A stretch of DNA of 64,000 bases from Chaetoceros tenuissimus. Lineage: Eukaryota > Bacillariophyta > Thalassiosirophyceae > Chaetocerotales > Chaetocerotaceae. The notes below the pieces were generated by a model. The model saw only the letters and a program-made list of their open reading frames with translations. It was not told where the DNA came from and made no database searches. This document shows, in pieces, positions 21,721 to 31,553 of this stretch. A program made the translations under genes and the position numbers. The stretch's first letter is position 1; each line of letters begins with the position of its first letter. The stretch covers positions 310,001-374,000 of the forward strand of contig BLLK01000045.1 in assembly GCA_021927905.1 (NCBI GenBank), read 5' to 3'.

Positions 21721-23712
21721 TTATTTCTTTATAGCTTCAACCTTTCCTCTCTTCTCCATTAGCTTGAAGAGAAGATCTTCTCTCATTTTATCATCCATCC
21801 TCGGTGGAGGTTTCCCCCAAATGACATCGCATCCACTGTCATTCAATTTCTTTTCATCCTGTTCAAGGTAAGCAGTCATACCAATCACTAGCGGAAAGCT
21901 TTCCATTTTTTCATTTGAAACGTGGTCGACTTTTGTGCTGGTATCAAAGGCTATCCTCTGGATAAGATTTGATCCACTTAATGACATGACACTTGTTTGT
22001 CCTCGAGCTTGTCTTTCTCCTCCTCTCCCCCTTCCTCTGCCTGGAGGTCGAAGTCGATGCTCTACAATAATTAGATCGAAACCATGAGATGTTTTGTGAA
22101 TAGAACGTGCCTCTTCAATCTTTTTCAATGCTTCGCTAACTGTGTATGTAGTTGTGATTTCTACATGAGGTAACATAGCTTTGATATCTCTAGAAAGAAG
22201 TTTGAGGAATATGTCATAACTGTCGACCAGTAGAACTCTCTTGATTTCTGTAACAAGAGCTTTGGTTTTCTTTACTGATGTAGATTCAATGTCTTGTGGA
22301 AGGTCCTCATCTTCCGCTTCCAAACTTAAAGCTGGGTTCGTATAGAAAGCCTTGTCAATTTTGAATGGAGTTCTATCTCTACTTATGATTCTACCAGTTC
22401 CTGTAGCTATAATTCCTGATGATTGAGAGTTAGCCAGACGTTTTCGGGTCCAATTTCTGATGCGGAAAATAGCTTCTTTCTTGAACCGTTGCATGTCTTC
22501 TTCATTGTACCAACACCTATCTGTGGCTACTTTTTGAACTTCATGCACCCAAACTCGTGGATCGAAACGAATTTGCTTTTCTCTTGGGTCATTGATTCCT
22601 TCGTGAGAAATATGTCTCGTTATTTTCCTACTTGAATCTCCAAGGTTATCAGAGTGTAGAGAAGAGTAGGGAGGTGTCTCAAAACCACCTCTGTGGTCGC
22701 TTGTAAGTACAGTTGTTTGCTCATCATCCATCTGTGAATTTGAGCCAATACTAACACAAGATTCAGAAAGCGAACGATGCAAGGATACTGTCTCTTGTGC
22801 TTCATCAGAATGGGCACTATCTTCATTCGTTTCGCGTATCTCGTTTGCGCGAGCAATATCTTGACTATGAGGCGTTAGGGATGGAATACTAACACGATTT
22901 CGGAGGATAGAAGGGCCCGGTTCAATATGCTTATGGATTTCATTAGTAATTGAAGTTGGCGAGGTCGTAATCTCCTCAGTGATACTGTGTGAACTAGATA
23001 AGAGGCTTGACTCCTTACCCAATAATTGGGGTAAAACCGTACGGCGAGTAGATGATGATTTACTAGTATCCGAGACATCGCTATTTCTTTTAGAAACATT
23101 CTTTAAAAGATCATCTAAATCAAGTGAATCATCTGCCTTGGATTTATCTCTTTCCTTATTAACTAAAGGTTTGTTTTGAGGGGGAGGAGATACAGATGTT
23201 TCAAGATGCGGTAAAACTCGTTTCTGCCCAACATCAGATGACGCTCGTTCCCTCGGAGAGTCTTCCTTGATTGAATCCAATTCTCGAACTTGATTTTTAT
23301 AAAGTGGAGAAGATTGCTTCATGCTCTGATAAAGAGTCGGGAAAATAACCCTTCTTGTCGCAGGAGCAGAGACTTGTTGGACAGGAAGAGAGTTCGAACG
23401 AGCTCGCGTTTTCATGATAGGTTGTGTGATTGTCGAAGTTATTGCACTTTTTCCAGCGGTAGCTGAAAAGCTTCTCTGCATACCTTTGATGGAATCTCTT
23501 TGGTTTGTGGATTCGGTATCACCGTGTTCCAAAACATCTCGGACTGATTCTGGTTGAGTTTGTCTGGAAGTTGACATGGAAAACCTAGTAAGAGTGAATT
23601 CCACTTGTTGACGATGAACGGTAGGATGTAATTGAAATGAAAGGTCCGCAGGTCGCTCCTGAATTGAATTTAGTGTAACTTCGCTTAGTGTACTATACAA
23701 TCTTGCCGACAT
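21721..23712 (-). CDS. pseudo-response-regulator-like protein (receiver domain without phospho-Asp)
   Basis: 663 residues, single exon. The first 400 residues are Ser/Thr/Arg-rich and look disordered. Around residues 385-425 lies a conserved-looking block (IRFDPRVWVHEV...CWYNEEDMQRFKKEAI). From about residue 490 a receiver-like fold appears: strand 1 RVLLVDSYD (acidic pair reduced to D-S), strand 3 FDLIIVEHRL where the phospho-acceptor Asp is Glu, strand 4 PLVIGMTA (Thr retained), and strand 5 CDVIWGKPPP (Lys retained). An RG-rich insertion (GRGRGRGGER) lies after the acceptor strand. Two-component receivers are switched by Asp phosphorylation; with Glu in that place this one is probably constitutive or binds partners without phosphotransfer. 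No output domain is recognised, and the role is unknown. Confidence 0.65.
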   Translation of the reverse strand: MSARLYSTLSEVTLNSIQERPADLSFQLHPTVHRQQVEFTLTRFSMSTSRQTQPESVRDVLEHGDTESTNQRDSIKGMQRSFSATAGKSAITSTITQPIMKTRARSNSLPVQQVSAPATRRVIFPTLYQSMKQSSPLYKNQVRELDSIKEDSPRERASSDVGQKRVLPHLETSVSPPPQNKPLVNKERDKSKADDSLDLDDLLKNVSKRNSDVSDTSKSSSTRRTVLPQLLGKESSLLSSSHSITEEITTSPTSITNEIHKHIEPGPSILRNRVSIPSLTPHSQDIARANEIRETNEDSAHSDEAQETVSLHRSLSESCVSIGSNSQMDDEQTTVLTSDHRGGFETPPYSSLHSDNLGDSSRKITRHISHEGINDPREKQIRFDPRVWVHEVQKVATDRCWYNEEDMQRFKKEAIFRIRNWTRKRLANSQSSGIIATGTGRIISRDRTPFKIDKAFYTNPALSLEAEDEDLPQDIESTSVKKTKALVTEIKRVLLVDSYDIFLKLLSRDIKAMLPHVEITTTYTVSEALKKIEEARSIHKTSHGFDLIIVEHRLRPPGRGRGRGGERQARGQTSVMSLSGSNLIQRIAFDTSTKVDHVSNEKMESFPLVIGMTAYLEQDEKKLNDSGCDVIWGKPPPRMDDKMREDLLFKLMEKRGKVEAIKK

Positions 23713-24264
23713 GCTACTACAAGTACACTAGCGAATATATCTTTTTCAGTGAGTGGAAGTTAGCGACGAGATCCTTCCCTTCTTCCTCCCGAACAAACAA
23801 GAAGTTCTTTCTTTTTTTTTTTAAGATGTTTTTTCAGATGTCGTTTAACGCTATAACATATAATGCTATGAGCTCTGATTTCATTTACCTGCGAATCAAA
23901 TAGTTCAATCAATATATAAAACAAGATGTTCGTAAATTCCGATAGCCGCGAAGGGGGCTTCCTTTTTAAAATGAGGAACATCAACACATCTGGTGATGTG
24001 AAGCTGCGCAGAGGATTGCTGCTAAGTGTCTTTTAGCTACTAAGAAAGCCTTTTTATTGATCGCTGATGTCGTATTTCATCACTTAGTCACGAATTGCTT
24101 CAACAGGGATCCCCCCACATCTTATTTATTCTTTTATCTATGCGTTGGATTTCGGTCTTTCTCAAGTTTAAAGTCATAACTCATGTTCAGACTGGCACTT
24201 GAAAGAAGCTTTCTCATAAATTGATAACATTCCTATATAGGTGGTTCTTCTAGGGAGCTAGTTC
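23713..24264. other. divergent intergenic region
   Basis: 552 bp between divergent genes. It has a T-homopolymer near 23811-23822 and otherwise unremarkable AT-rich sequence. Presumably holds both promoters; no gene seen. Confidence 0.35.
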
Positions 24265-24738
24265 ATGTTGAAAAAGTGTTCAAAATCGTTTTCACAGCTT
24301 CAACTCTGTAGCCTGGTCTCTATTGAGACCGAGGACCAAGAAGCTACGCTGGTGTTAGAAGATTGCAACATCTATAGTAACGAATGTGACAAAAGTTCAT
24401 CATCGACAATTACTTCAATTGATGATGACACATATATGAACAAAGATTCCCCTCCACAACTACATTTCGAGGTAGAAATAGATTCCTCTGAACCATGCCC
24501 TCATATTCCACAATATCTTTTCATACCAGATTTGAGTACAAAGTTGATGATAGAGAATGAATTAGATGAAGAATATGGATGGTTTGTTCCTACGGACAAT
24601 GAAAAAGTACCAAAATCTACTATAGATGAAGATGAGTTGGTTGTGGAGTATTCTAGGACTCATGAGGACTTTATTCTCAAACATGACCATGAACTTTTGC
24701 TTTCATATTATGATTCAGATGTAGATCCGAAACAATAG
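24265..24738 (+). CDS. small acidic hypothetical protein
   Basis: 157 residues, single exon with ATG at 24265 and a clean stop. The protein is strongly acidic, with Asp/Glu clusters (SIDDDTY, ENELDEEYGWFVP, IDEDELVVEYSRTHED) and the C-terminal YYDSDVDPKQ, and has no signal peptide or membrane segment. I do not recognise a family. The biased but non-repetitive composition and even codon use make it more credible than a chance frame, yet no homologue or domain can be named. Confidence 0.45.
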   Translation: MLKKCSKSFSQLQLCSLVSIETEDQEATLVLEDCNIYSNECDKSSSSTITSIDDDTYMNKDSPPQLHFEVEIDSSEPCPHIPQYLFIPDLSTKLMIENELDEEYGWFVPTDNEKVPKSTIDEDELVVEYSRTHEDFILKHDHELLLSYYDSDVDPKQ

Positions 24739-25254
24739 GGACGATGGGCTTTCCCAGTGATAGTTTAGGTGTATTTTAATGAAAGTTTATATGTGGATAG
24801 GTATTTGAGTAAAACACGATATAAAAATTAGTCAAGCGATAAGGTAGGGAATAAATTAATATGTTCCACACTTTATTCAACAATATATCTTATTTTTAAA
24901 TAGAGAGATATTCATCAAATCTTCATTCAAGCTTTACTCTGAGATGAACTAGAAGAATATACAATGACGTAGTTTTGACGGACGTCATCATTTAATTCTA
25001 CGACAATTGTGGCAAAAGAAAAGTATCACAAGTTGTTACAGCAAGAGTGTTTGGATGTTGGATATTGGATATTGGATATTGGATCATACATGATATTGAT
25101 TGTGGTGATGGTTGAGGATTAAATCAAATCCTACACCATACACACATTGATCTGGAATCCTCACTTATTGACTAAACTCAATTCTACCGACGTCACATCG
25201 ATCACTCCCGTACTGTATCTATATAGTGATTGTGAACAAATTTGTTCAATACCA
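24739..25254. other. intergenic region with TTGGATA short repeat
   Basis: 516 bp. A 7-bp unit (TTGGATA and variants) is repeated about five times at 25051-25084. Otherwise AT-rich with no gene; it should contain the promoter of the D27-like gene. Confidence 0.5.
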
Positions 25255-26136
25255 ATGAAGTTCACATTTTTTTTCCAGCTGCTCATAGCTGCTTCAACAT
25301 CAACCTATTCTTTAGGATTTTTATGTGGCTCGTATTTCAAAAGCAAATGTCATAAATGGAATACTGTCAACGTGCATGAATCCTCAAGTGATTTTTTTGT
25401 AGAGGGACCGCCGCTAGAGACAAAACCTAACTATGATGACATCCATGGACCACTCGGAAAGAATTTAGATTCGTTGTTCCTAAAAGTTTTTAGAAGGAAA
25501 ATGGCGGAGCAAATCGGATCCGAGTATGATTCAGATCTTCCAGATGATGACTACAAAGGTTTAATGGAACTGGCAGGAACTATGAATGCAAAATATAGTA
25601 AGGTGGATGTCCAGCGTCTTTCTCAAAATATTCTTAAATCTTTATTTCCTGATTTCATATTAGGAAATTTTGGTTGGATGTTTGCGAAGCCATTTCCAAT
25701 ATTTTCAGCGAAAATGAATGCAGGAGCTACTTTTGTGGCTGGAACTTGGTTGATGGGCGAATGTGAGATTAACGACTGCAAGGTAGATGGGGATATTGAT
25801 GATGAAAAAAGTGGAATCAATCAAGGGTTATTGGTGAAGAGGTGTCGGTTTCTCGAAGAAAGCGGGTGTGCAAGTGTCTGTGTGAATTCATGCAAAATTC
25901 CAACACAGAACTTTTTCATGGAGGATATGAAACTACCACTGACGATGGAACCGAACTATGAAACATATGAATGCCAGTTTTCGTTTGGGCTAACACCTAC
26001 TGAAGAAGATGAAAGGCAAGCGACAGATACTCCTTGCTTATCTCGTTGTCCAAGCGCAGGAGGACTACGAAGGAAACACACTTCGCCTCAATCCCAGTGT
26101 CAATCGAGTGTCTGCCCACAAATGCAGAATAGATAA
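25255..26136 (+). CDS. D27-like carotenoid isomerase family protein (DUF4033)
   Basis: 293 residues. I chose the ATG at 25255 because it starts a hydrophobic leader (MKFTFFFQLLIAASTSTYS) that could act as a signal peptide for secretory or plastid routing. The C-terminal half has the DUF4033 signature: ATFVAGTWLMGECEIND, then QGLLVKRCRFLEESGCASVC, SCKIPTQNFFMEDMKLPLT and MEPNYETYECQFSFG, ending in PCLSRCP. In plants DWARF27 is an iron-dependent beta-carotene 9-cis/all-trans isomerase that starts strigolactone synthesis, and algae carry several paralogues acting on carotenoids. The exact reaction here is not known. The last 27 residues after the CP motif are Ser/Gln-rich and are not part of the domain. 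An upstream non-ATG extension exists in frame but is not needed. Confidence 0.82.
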   Translation: MKFTFFFQLLIAASTSTYSLGFLCGSYFKSKCHKWNTVNVHESSSDFFVEGPPLETKPNYDDIHGPLGKNLDSLFLKVFRRKMAEQIGSEYDSDLPDDDYKGLMELAGTMNAKYSKVDVQRLSQNILKSLFPDFILGNFGWMFAKPFPIFSAKMNAGATFVAGTWLMGECEINDCKVDGDIDDEKSGINQGLLVKRCRFLEESGCASVCVNSCKIPTQNFFMEDMKLPLTMEPNYETYECQFSFGLTPTEEDERQATDTPCLSRCPSAGGLRRKHTSPQSQCQSSVCPQMQNR

Positions 26137-26554
26137 ATATAAGAGTAGAAAGTTAGGTATTGCGGATTGTATTTTTCTCTTCTTGCATATGAGGAAACTT
26201 AAAAATCATGCGATACCTAAGGTCGACTTTTTATGCACAGATTCAAGATGATGCCTTCATGCATACCGTATGTCTTCAAGTTGGTGTGCACAATACTTGA
26301 ACTTATTTGAGATCATGTAAATTTTTTAAAATGCGAAATGTAATTTTATAAGTTTATTTTTAAAATGTTTCACCTAAACAAAAAATTGGCGAAAACAGGT
26401 AGAATATATAAGCGAAGTGCGACTAGAATAACCCAGCATCTAGTTGCACCATCAAATGTTGAGGTACTTCTCAAGAAGGAATCTATCCTTTTGAGTGTTG
26501 ACAAGTATTATGTACAAAAACTATGCCAATGTGTACAAATGTGGGATAGTTCAA
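26137..26554. other. convergent intergenic region, no gene seen
   Basis: 418 bp between two convergent genes, so mainly 3' untranslated sequence. AT-rich with no convincing frame. Confidence 0.35.
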
Positions 26555-29238
26555 TTAGTTCGATACAACGGAAAATGTATCTGTGGTGGTTCCTGATGCA
26601 TTGTTAATTGGGGTCAATGACGGTGACGCTACTCTGAACCCTTCGATGGTAGTATCTTCTTGAAGTGGTAAATAGAAGGACATTGCAGGGTCAGTTGAAG
26701 CCATATTCATATTGAAATCAGCAGGTGTTGGATTTCCAGTAGCGGTGTTGATGGAATAGAAATCATTTGTTGTAGCGTTAAGGTGAGCATGATTGTATGG
26801 TTCAAATCCAACTTTTGACTGATAATTCATATTAGTTCCGAAACCGTTATTCCCTTGAGTAGGATAGCTTGCAGGATGCATCTGGGTAGGTTGCGCAGGA
26901 TTTCCGATAAGGAAGGAGAAATCGCGTGCTAGCATGACAGCAATGTCAGAATTTGGTCTTCCGCAGCCCAAGTATGAATTGAAAGAGCTCAGCAAAGTTG
27001 TTCTGATCTCTTCCTCTTGTTGGGTTAGAGTTGATTTGAGAAGAAACAAACGTAGACCAGTTAGACTTTGGACCTTGCTTGGCGCAGCATTAATATCAGA
27101 TAGTTCATCTCCAAGAATATTGATAATCTGAGTGATTTGATTGTCATTTTCTTGATGAGATTTCTTATCTTGTACTGGAAAGTTTCCATTATTATTGGAA
27201 CCAGCAACATAAGAAAACGCTGGTTTCTGTGCACCACTGGCAACAGCTCCGACAGAAGAGCTCATATCAATGACAAGTTTCCATTTTGGAGTTGGAAGTA
27301 ATTTGGCAAACTCTTCTTGAAGTCTGTGTACAAGAGCATCATCTCTCTTTCTTTGGTTGGTAGAGTAAAGGCAGATAATAACGCGTCCAACATTTGGACT
27401 TGGAAGCGGAATACCAACAACGCTTCTGACTCCCCACTGATTTGCACCACCGTGACGTTCGAAGTCGCCACACTTCAGTGACAAATCCTCTTTCCAAATA
27501 GGCAAACCACTTGTGAAAACTTTGCCCGGGAGACCACAGCCACCAGAGAATGAAAATTTTTGACTGTAGTCTCCGAAAGAAAGAAGATTGAATTTGGTAT
27601 CTGGATCAATTTCGGTAGCTGGACCAGAAGCATTTGGAGGGACTTGAGAGTCAGAAGTAGCGCATCCTGCGAAACCAAGTAGATTTCCTTGTCCACATTC
27701 ATTCCCAGCGTTAGGAACCCAAACATCAACGTGCTCGAAAGGTACATTATGTCTCTTAATGTAAGACAAAACCTTGTTCAAAAATGGACTTGAATGAAGG
27801 ATACTGCTCTTTCCAATCATGTCAAATTCCTCTAGACCGTCATCTTGAACATCAAATACATTTTCAATATCGTTCTTGTTCACGGAAAAATCTGCATCAA
27901 GCAGAGCAAGAACTTCGTCGGTTTCAGCAGCGTTGAAAATATCATTTCCGGTAGAAGATGTCTTTAGTCCAATGGGCTCATTGCTAGCTGCCGCTGCAAT
28001 TTCAGCTTTAGTGCGCTCGATAAAAACTCCTGGAGGAGCAGTGCTTACGTCTTCAGAAAGAGCATAACCCATCATCAACTTTCTCCTTGCAACCCTGGAA
28101 GCATCTCTTGCCATGGAGATGCGTTTGTCCATCTCTTCAACAGAGCTCAACCAAGCATCTGCATCAACAGACTGTCCATTCTTGAGGCAATAAGTACTGA
28201 AAGACTCGCGCCATTCTTTCTGCATGTGGAACTTAAGTTCAGCACGCTCTTTAGGATCTTGAATAGCTTGGAGGAATCTCTCTTCAACTTCGGAAAATTT
28301 GGTGCAATCTTGAATGTCAGTAATGAAGCAGACAGTTCCCTTGTAGAGATTGGACGATAGTTTGGCATTCTTCATCTTCTTGGTAAGACGAGACTGTTTG
28401 GACTTGAGCATGGACGCAAGAAAATCGTTAAGCTTAGCTCCATCGATCAAAGGAATCTTTCCATCTTTGAACATGGAGGTGAGCATATCACAAAAATCGA
28501 TTTCTTCTTGAGTCCAACGTCCGGTGCGACACTCATTGGAATCTTTGGATTCGCGAGTATCATCAAAACTCCTTTTGCGGTGTTTGCCATTCTCTACATC
28601 ATCTACAGAGACTGCTGAGTTCTTGCGCTTGCGGTTGCGCTTATTTGCTTTAGAAGCCTCAGCAAGTTTAGTGGCTTGGTCAATCTCATCAAAAGACATG
28701 GGGAAAAGACTCAACCCAGTGACTTTCGTATGGCAAGACGGACAATTCTGGAGTACATTTTTGGATTGTAATGGCATACATCTCTGTTTAAGAATTGTTT
28801 TGTTAGTGCAGGGCTAGGAATAGAATTCTATATACACAATCAAGATAGTGCACAAAGATGAACACAAGTAGTGAAGACAATGAAAGGAAGATATGGTCTG
28901 TCCGTCGTCGTCTCATCCCTAAATGTAGACAATAACGAATTCCATCTAAGCCATCTCTTCTTTTTCTCAATTAGATTCGTTGTGACGAGATCAAAACTGA
29001 TATAAAATCATTGTGTGGAAGCGCTGGGGAGAGGGCGATGTATATTTTCCGGACTTACCACATGATATGAGCAACCGCAGGAGTTGATTTTCACATCACA
29101 TCCTTCCCATCGACAACGAGAGCAGCGAGCGACATCTCCAGCGTAATGCCTCCCAAAATTGGAACCATGAGGAAAAGAGTATTGCATAGGCGCTGTATTG
29201 AGCATGTCGGCGTAAGGAAAATTGCTGTCTCTATTCAT
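26555..29238 (-). CDS. zinc-finger and GAF-like regulatory protein, probably nuclear
   Basis: Two exons, 29238-29059 and 28783-26555, with a 275-nt intron (GTAAGT...TTAAACAG) give 802 residues. The splice completes a RING-like zinc module: CSRC-x4-GCD, CGCSYHVRC and, after about ten residues, NCPSCHTKV. A basic stretch (KRNRKRKN) suggests a nuclear signal. Residues about 145-210 (GRWTQEEIDFCDMLTSMF, PLIDGAKLNDFLASML, KKMKNAKLSS) look like a small helical, possibly DNA-binding module. Residues about 425-560 are GAF-like (GGCGLPGKVFTSGLPIW, WGVRSVVGIPLPSPNVGRVI), recalling the sensor half of plant NLP and bHLH regulators. The C-terminal 200 residues are Asn/Pro/Thr-rich and disordered. The combination suggests a transcriptional or ubiquitin-linked regulator sensing a small ligand; that is inference. 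Confidence 0.72.
28784..29058 (-). other. 275-nt intron in the zinc-finger gene
   Basis: About three times longer than most introns in this window. Donor GTAAGT and acceptor AAACAG join CGCSYHV to RCMPL, completing the Cys/His module in frame. Confidence 0.85.
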
Positions 29239-30056
29239 GGCGAAGGAGAGAGTGGTTTTGTGTAATCTATCTATCTGGCGGGTTGATGTTGCTTGAGTTG
29301 CGTAGAAGAGTTGTAATCAGCAGCGTCGATGCATCACGATACAGTTTGTCATTATTTTATCTAGCTGGTTTCTGTATGCAATATTCATCTTTTCTGAATG
29401 GGACTTTTTATGACGTATAAACAATGTCAATCAGGCTTTTATGCTGTCTTTTTTAAGATGTGTATATATATATTGTTCTTAAGTGGTGGAATTCCTGCTG
29501 ATGTACGTCAGCCTTGTAGAAGAAACGTGGCAATCATAGATAGAAGAGGTGTCAATCGTTCTTCCGGAAATTAGACATACAAGAGATACTACGTACGAGG
29601 GGGAAATAGGGTTTCCTTTTCAATTAAAAATAATGAGTCGAGTCACTCTATTTCGAAAATCCATTTTGCAAGTGAATGCTTTGAAATCACTAAAAAGCGT
29701 GACGAACCCTGAACCTTAGATAGTTACGCATATCTACACCGCACCCTAAAGTGAGTTTTGAGTAATGTCTATTTCTTTTTATAATTTTTTATTTTTTATT
29801 AAAAACCGTGTGAATTTATGTTGGAGGATAGTATCCAATATGCAATTTATCCAATATCCAAATATCCAAACGTTCTTTAACTTGCTTCTTATCCTTTAAA
29901 TCTAAAATATCCTTCAAACATTAGTAGTCTCGTGATTAAGATTAGAAAGTACTATATCGGATTTGAGCTTATCATTTGTTTTTTTTTGCCTTCAAATTTC
30001 AGGGTAAATTACGGACGCAGTAGAATATTGGCAAGGTACCTTTTATTTTTAAAAAT
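29239..30056. other. intergenic region, no gene seen
   Basis: 818 bp. An inverted, shorter version of the TTGGATA repeat found at 25051 lies at 29835-29871. A/T homopolymer stretches occur near 29780-29805. No tRNA, snRNA or credible open frame noticed. Confidence 0.4.
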
Positions 30057-31139
30057 TTAACCTTGAAGAAACCCAAGATCAAGCAACTCATCATCCTTTA
30101 CAGCATTCTCAAGCTCTTCTACCATGTTTCTCCATGGTACTTGTCCTACTCCTCTACGAATAATTTCTCCACTGTTTGCGACAACAATAGCAATTCCATC
30201 TTCTTTTACTTTTTCTCCATTTTGTTTCACAGCGTCATCTAGCTCTGCTTTGATATATTCATCCCAGCCTTCTCCTACTGGTTGTGCTACATATGGCTGA
30301 GTTTCCCAAGTTGGGCGCGACGACTCTCCACCAAAACCTTTTCCGTCTGGTCTAAGCTTTGCTTCATCTTCCTTTTGTCGCTGAGTCTTTCCTAGTTCGT
30401 ATGGAACGATAAGCACATCTCTGATTGAGAACTCCATCTTGAGAATATTTGCTCCAAGTAGTGCATCGCGAATGGCTTTTCTTGGTCCAGCTACAACAAT
30501 TACATGTTGCTTCCCACCAGTTTGTATAGCTTCTACTGGTGCCGTTTGAGTTTGTCCATCTTCAGAGACACGAATTTCAATATTCAATTTGGAAAAAGTC
30601 TGTTCTCTTTCCTTCATAGCCTTACGAATTACCTTATTGTCCTTCTTCTCTTGCAACTTCTTATTCACTTTTTCGTTCAATTCATCTGCCTTTCCAAGAT
30701 CCCATCTCGCCAAGAGTGCAAATACGGCAACTGCTCCAAAATCAATTGCAAGGTTGAGGTATTCAGTATTGATATCCAAGTCTGATCTAGCTCCTGAGAG
30801 GTATGCAGCTACTCCAGTCGCGGTGATGAATCCTCCGAGTGTCGCACCTGACCCTAGTGAAAAATAAAGAAAGAGACGGAGTGTACGCCATGGAGCAATA
30901 GATTCTGACAAAAGCCTAGAACGAGTGGCAGCATCAATTCCACCATTCTTCTTTTTGCTTTCATTCTCTTTGGATGACATCATTAATGAGGTTTGACTAG
31001 ACGATGGACTGACAGTTTTTGATTGAGTAGATGCGACCTTTGTTGCAAATCTCGCCGAAGGAATTGTGAAAGCATGAGCGGTTGGAATCGCATTCATGCA
31101 GATTGCAGCCAAGACTGATGAAGCAAAGATGAGTTTCAT
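30057..31139 (-). CDS. plastid LPA1-like photosystem II assembly protein
   Basis: 360 residues, single exon. The N-terminus is a signal peptide with the diatom plastid motif: MKLIFASSVLAAICMNAIP, then TAHA-F at the cleavage site, followed by a Ser/Thr-rich transit part. Residues about 85-160 hold two membrane segments (LRLFLYFSLGSGATLGGF and LAIDFGAVAVFALLARWDLG). The stromal part continues with KLNIEIRV, HVIVVAGPRKAI, DVLIVPYE, then ...GWDEYIKAELDDA and the terminal RRGVGQVPWRNMVEEL. This order matches the C-terminal domain of plant LPA1 (LOW PSII ACCUMULATION 1), which helps D1 assembly into photosystem II. The plant TPR half is absent, so it is a domain-only homologue. It lies in the thylakoid or inner plastid membrane by inference. 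Confidence 0.78.
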   Translation of the reverse strand: MKLIFASSVLAAICMNAIPTAHAFTIPSARFATKVASTQSKTVSPSSSQTSLMMSSKENESKKKNGGIDAATRSRLLSESIAPWRTLRLFLYFSLGSGATLGGFITATGVAAYLSGARSDLDINTEYLNLAIDFGAVAVFALLARWDLGKADELNEKVNKKLQEKKDNKVIRKAMKEREQTFSKLNIEIRVSEDGQTQTAPVEAIQTGGKQHVIVVAGPRKAIRDALLGANILKMEFSIRDVLIVPYELGKTQRQKEDEAKLRPDGKGFGGESSRPTWETQPYVAQPVGEGWDEYIKAELDDAVKQNGEKVKEDGIAIVVANSGEIIRRGVGQVPWRNMVEELENAVKDDELLDLGFLQG

Positions 31140-31553
31140 GTTTCTAAGAATGTATTGTAAGTCAATTCCGAGTGTAACTGATAAGCCTTGATGTGGTCTC
31201 CTGAATATTGAAAAGAATAGAATGTACTTCTCTGACGAGTAATTGAATCCATTGATGTATTAGTGTATTATGTTCAGCTCAGCTGTTGTTGTGATGTGTT
31301 GAGATGATGTCAGCTGCATCGTATCTTGAAGAAAATGGGAGTAAAATGAAAAGGGAGGGAAAGGGAAGGAGGAAAACCGTTCTCTCCATCTCTAGCTATT
31401 GTAGCTAGCTAGATTGTGACAACAAAGATTGTTGTACACCTCCATTTTCTCCTTTTATTTCAATTGAATTGCATCAATCAGTTCTAATCAAGCATTGAAA
31501 TTTCCCTATCATCATAGCAAGAAATATAAACAAGTCATCAGAAACTTTTGAGC
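31140..31553. other. divergent intergenic region
   Basis: 414 bp between LPA1-like and VPS11-like genes, containing both promoters. Two CAGCTG palindromes lie near 31280 and 31310. A purine-rich tract is at 31335-31375. No gene seen. Confidence 0.4.

Noticed and set aside
26790-26815. tRNA B-box-like word GGTTCAAATCC
   Set aside because: It lies inside the coding frame of the zinc-finger gene, and no A box or cloverleaf fits around it.
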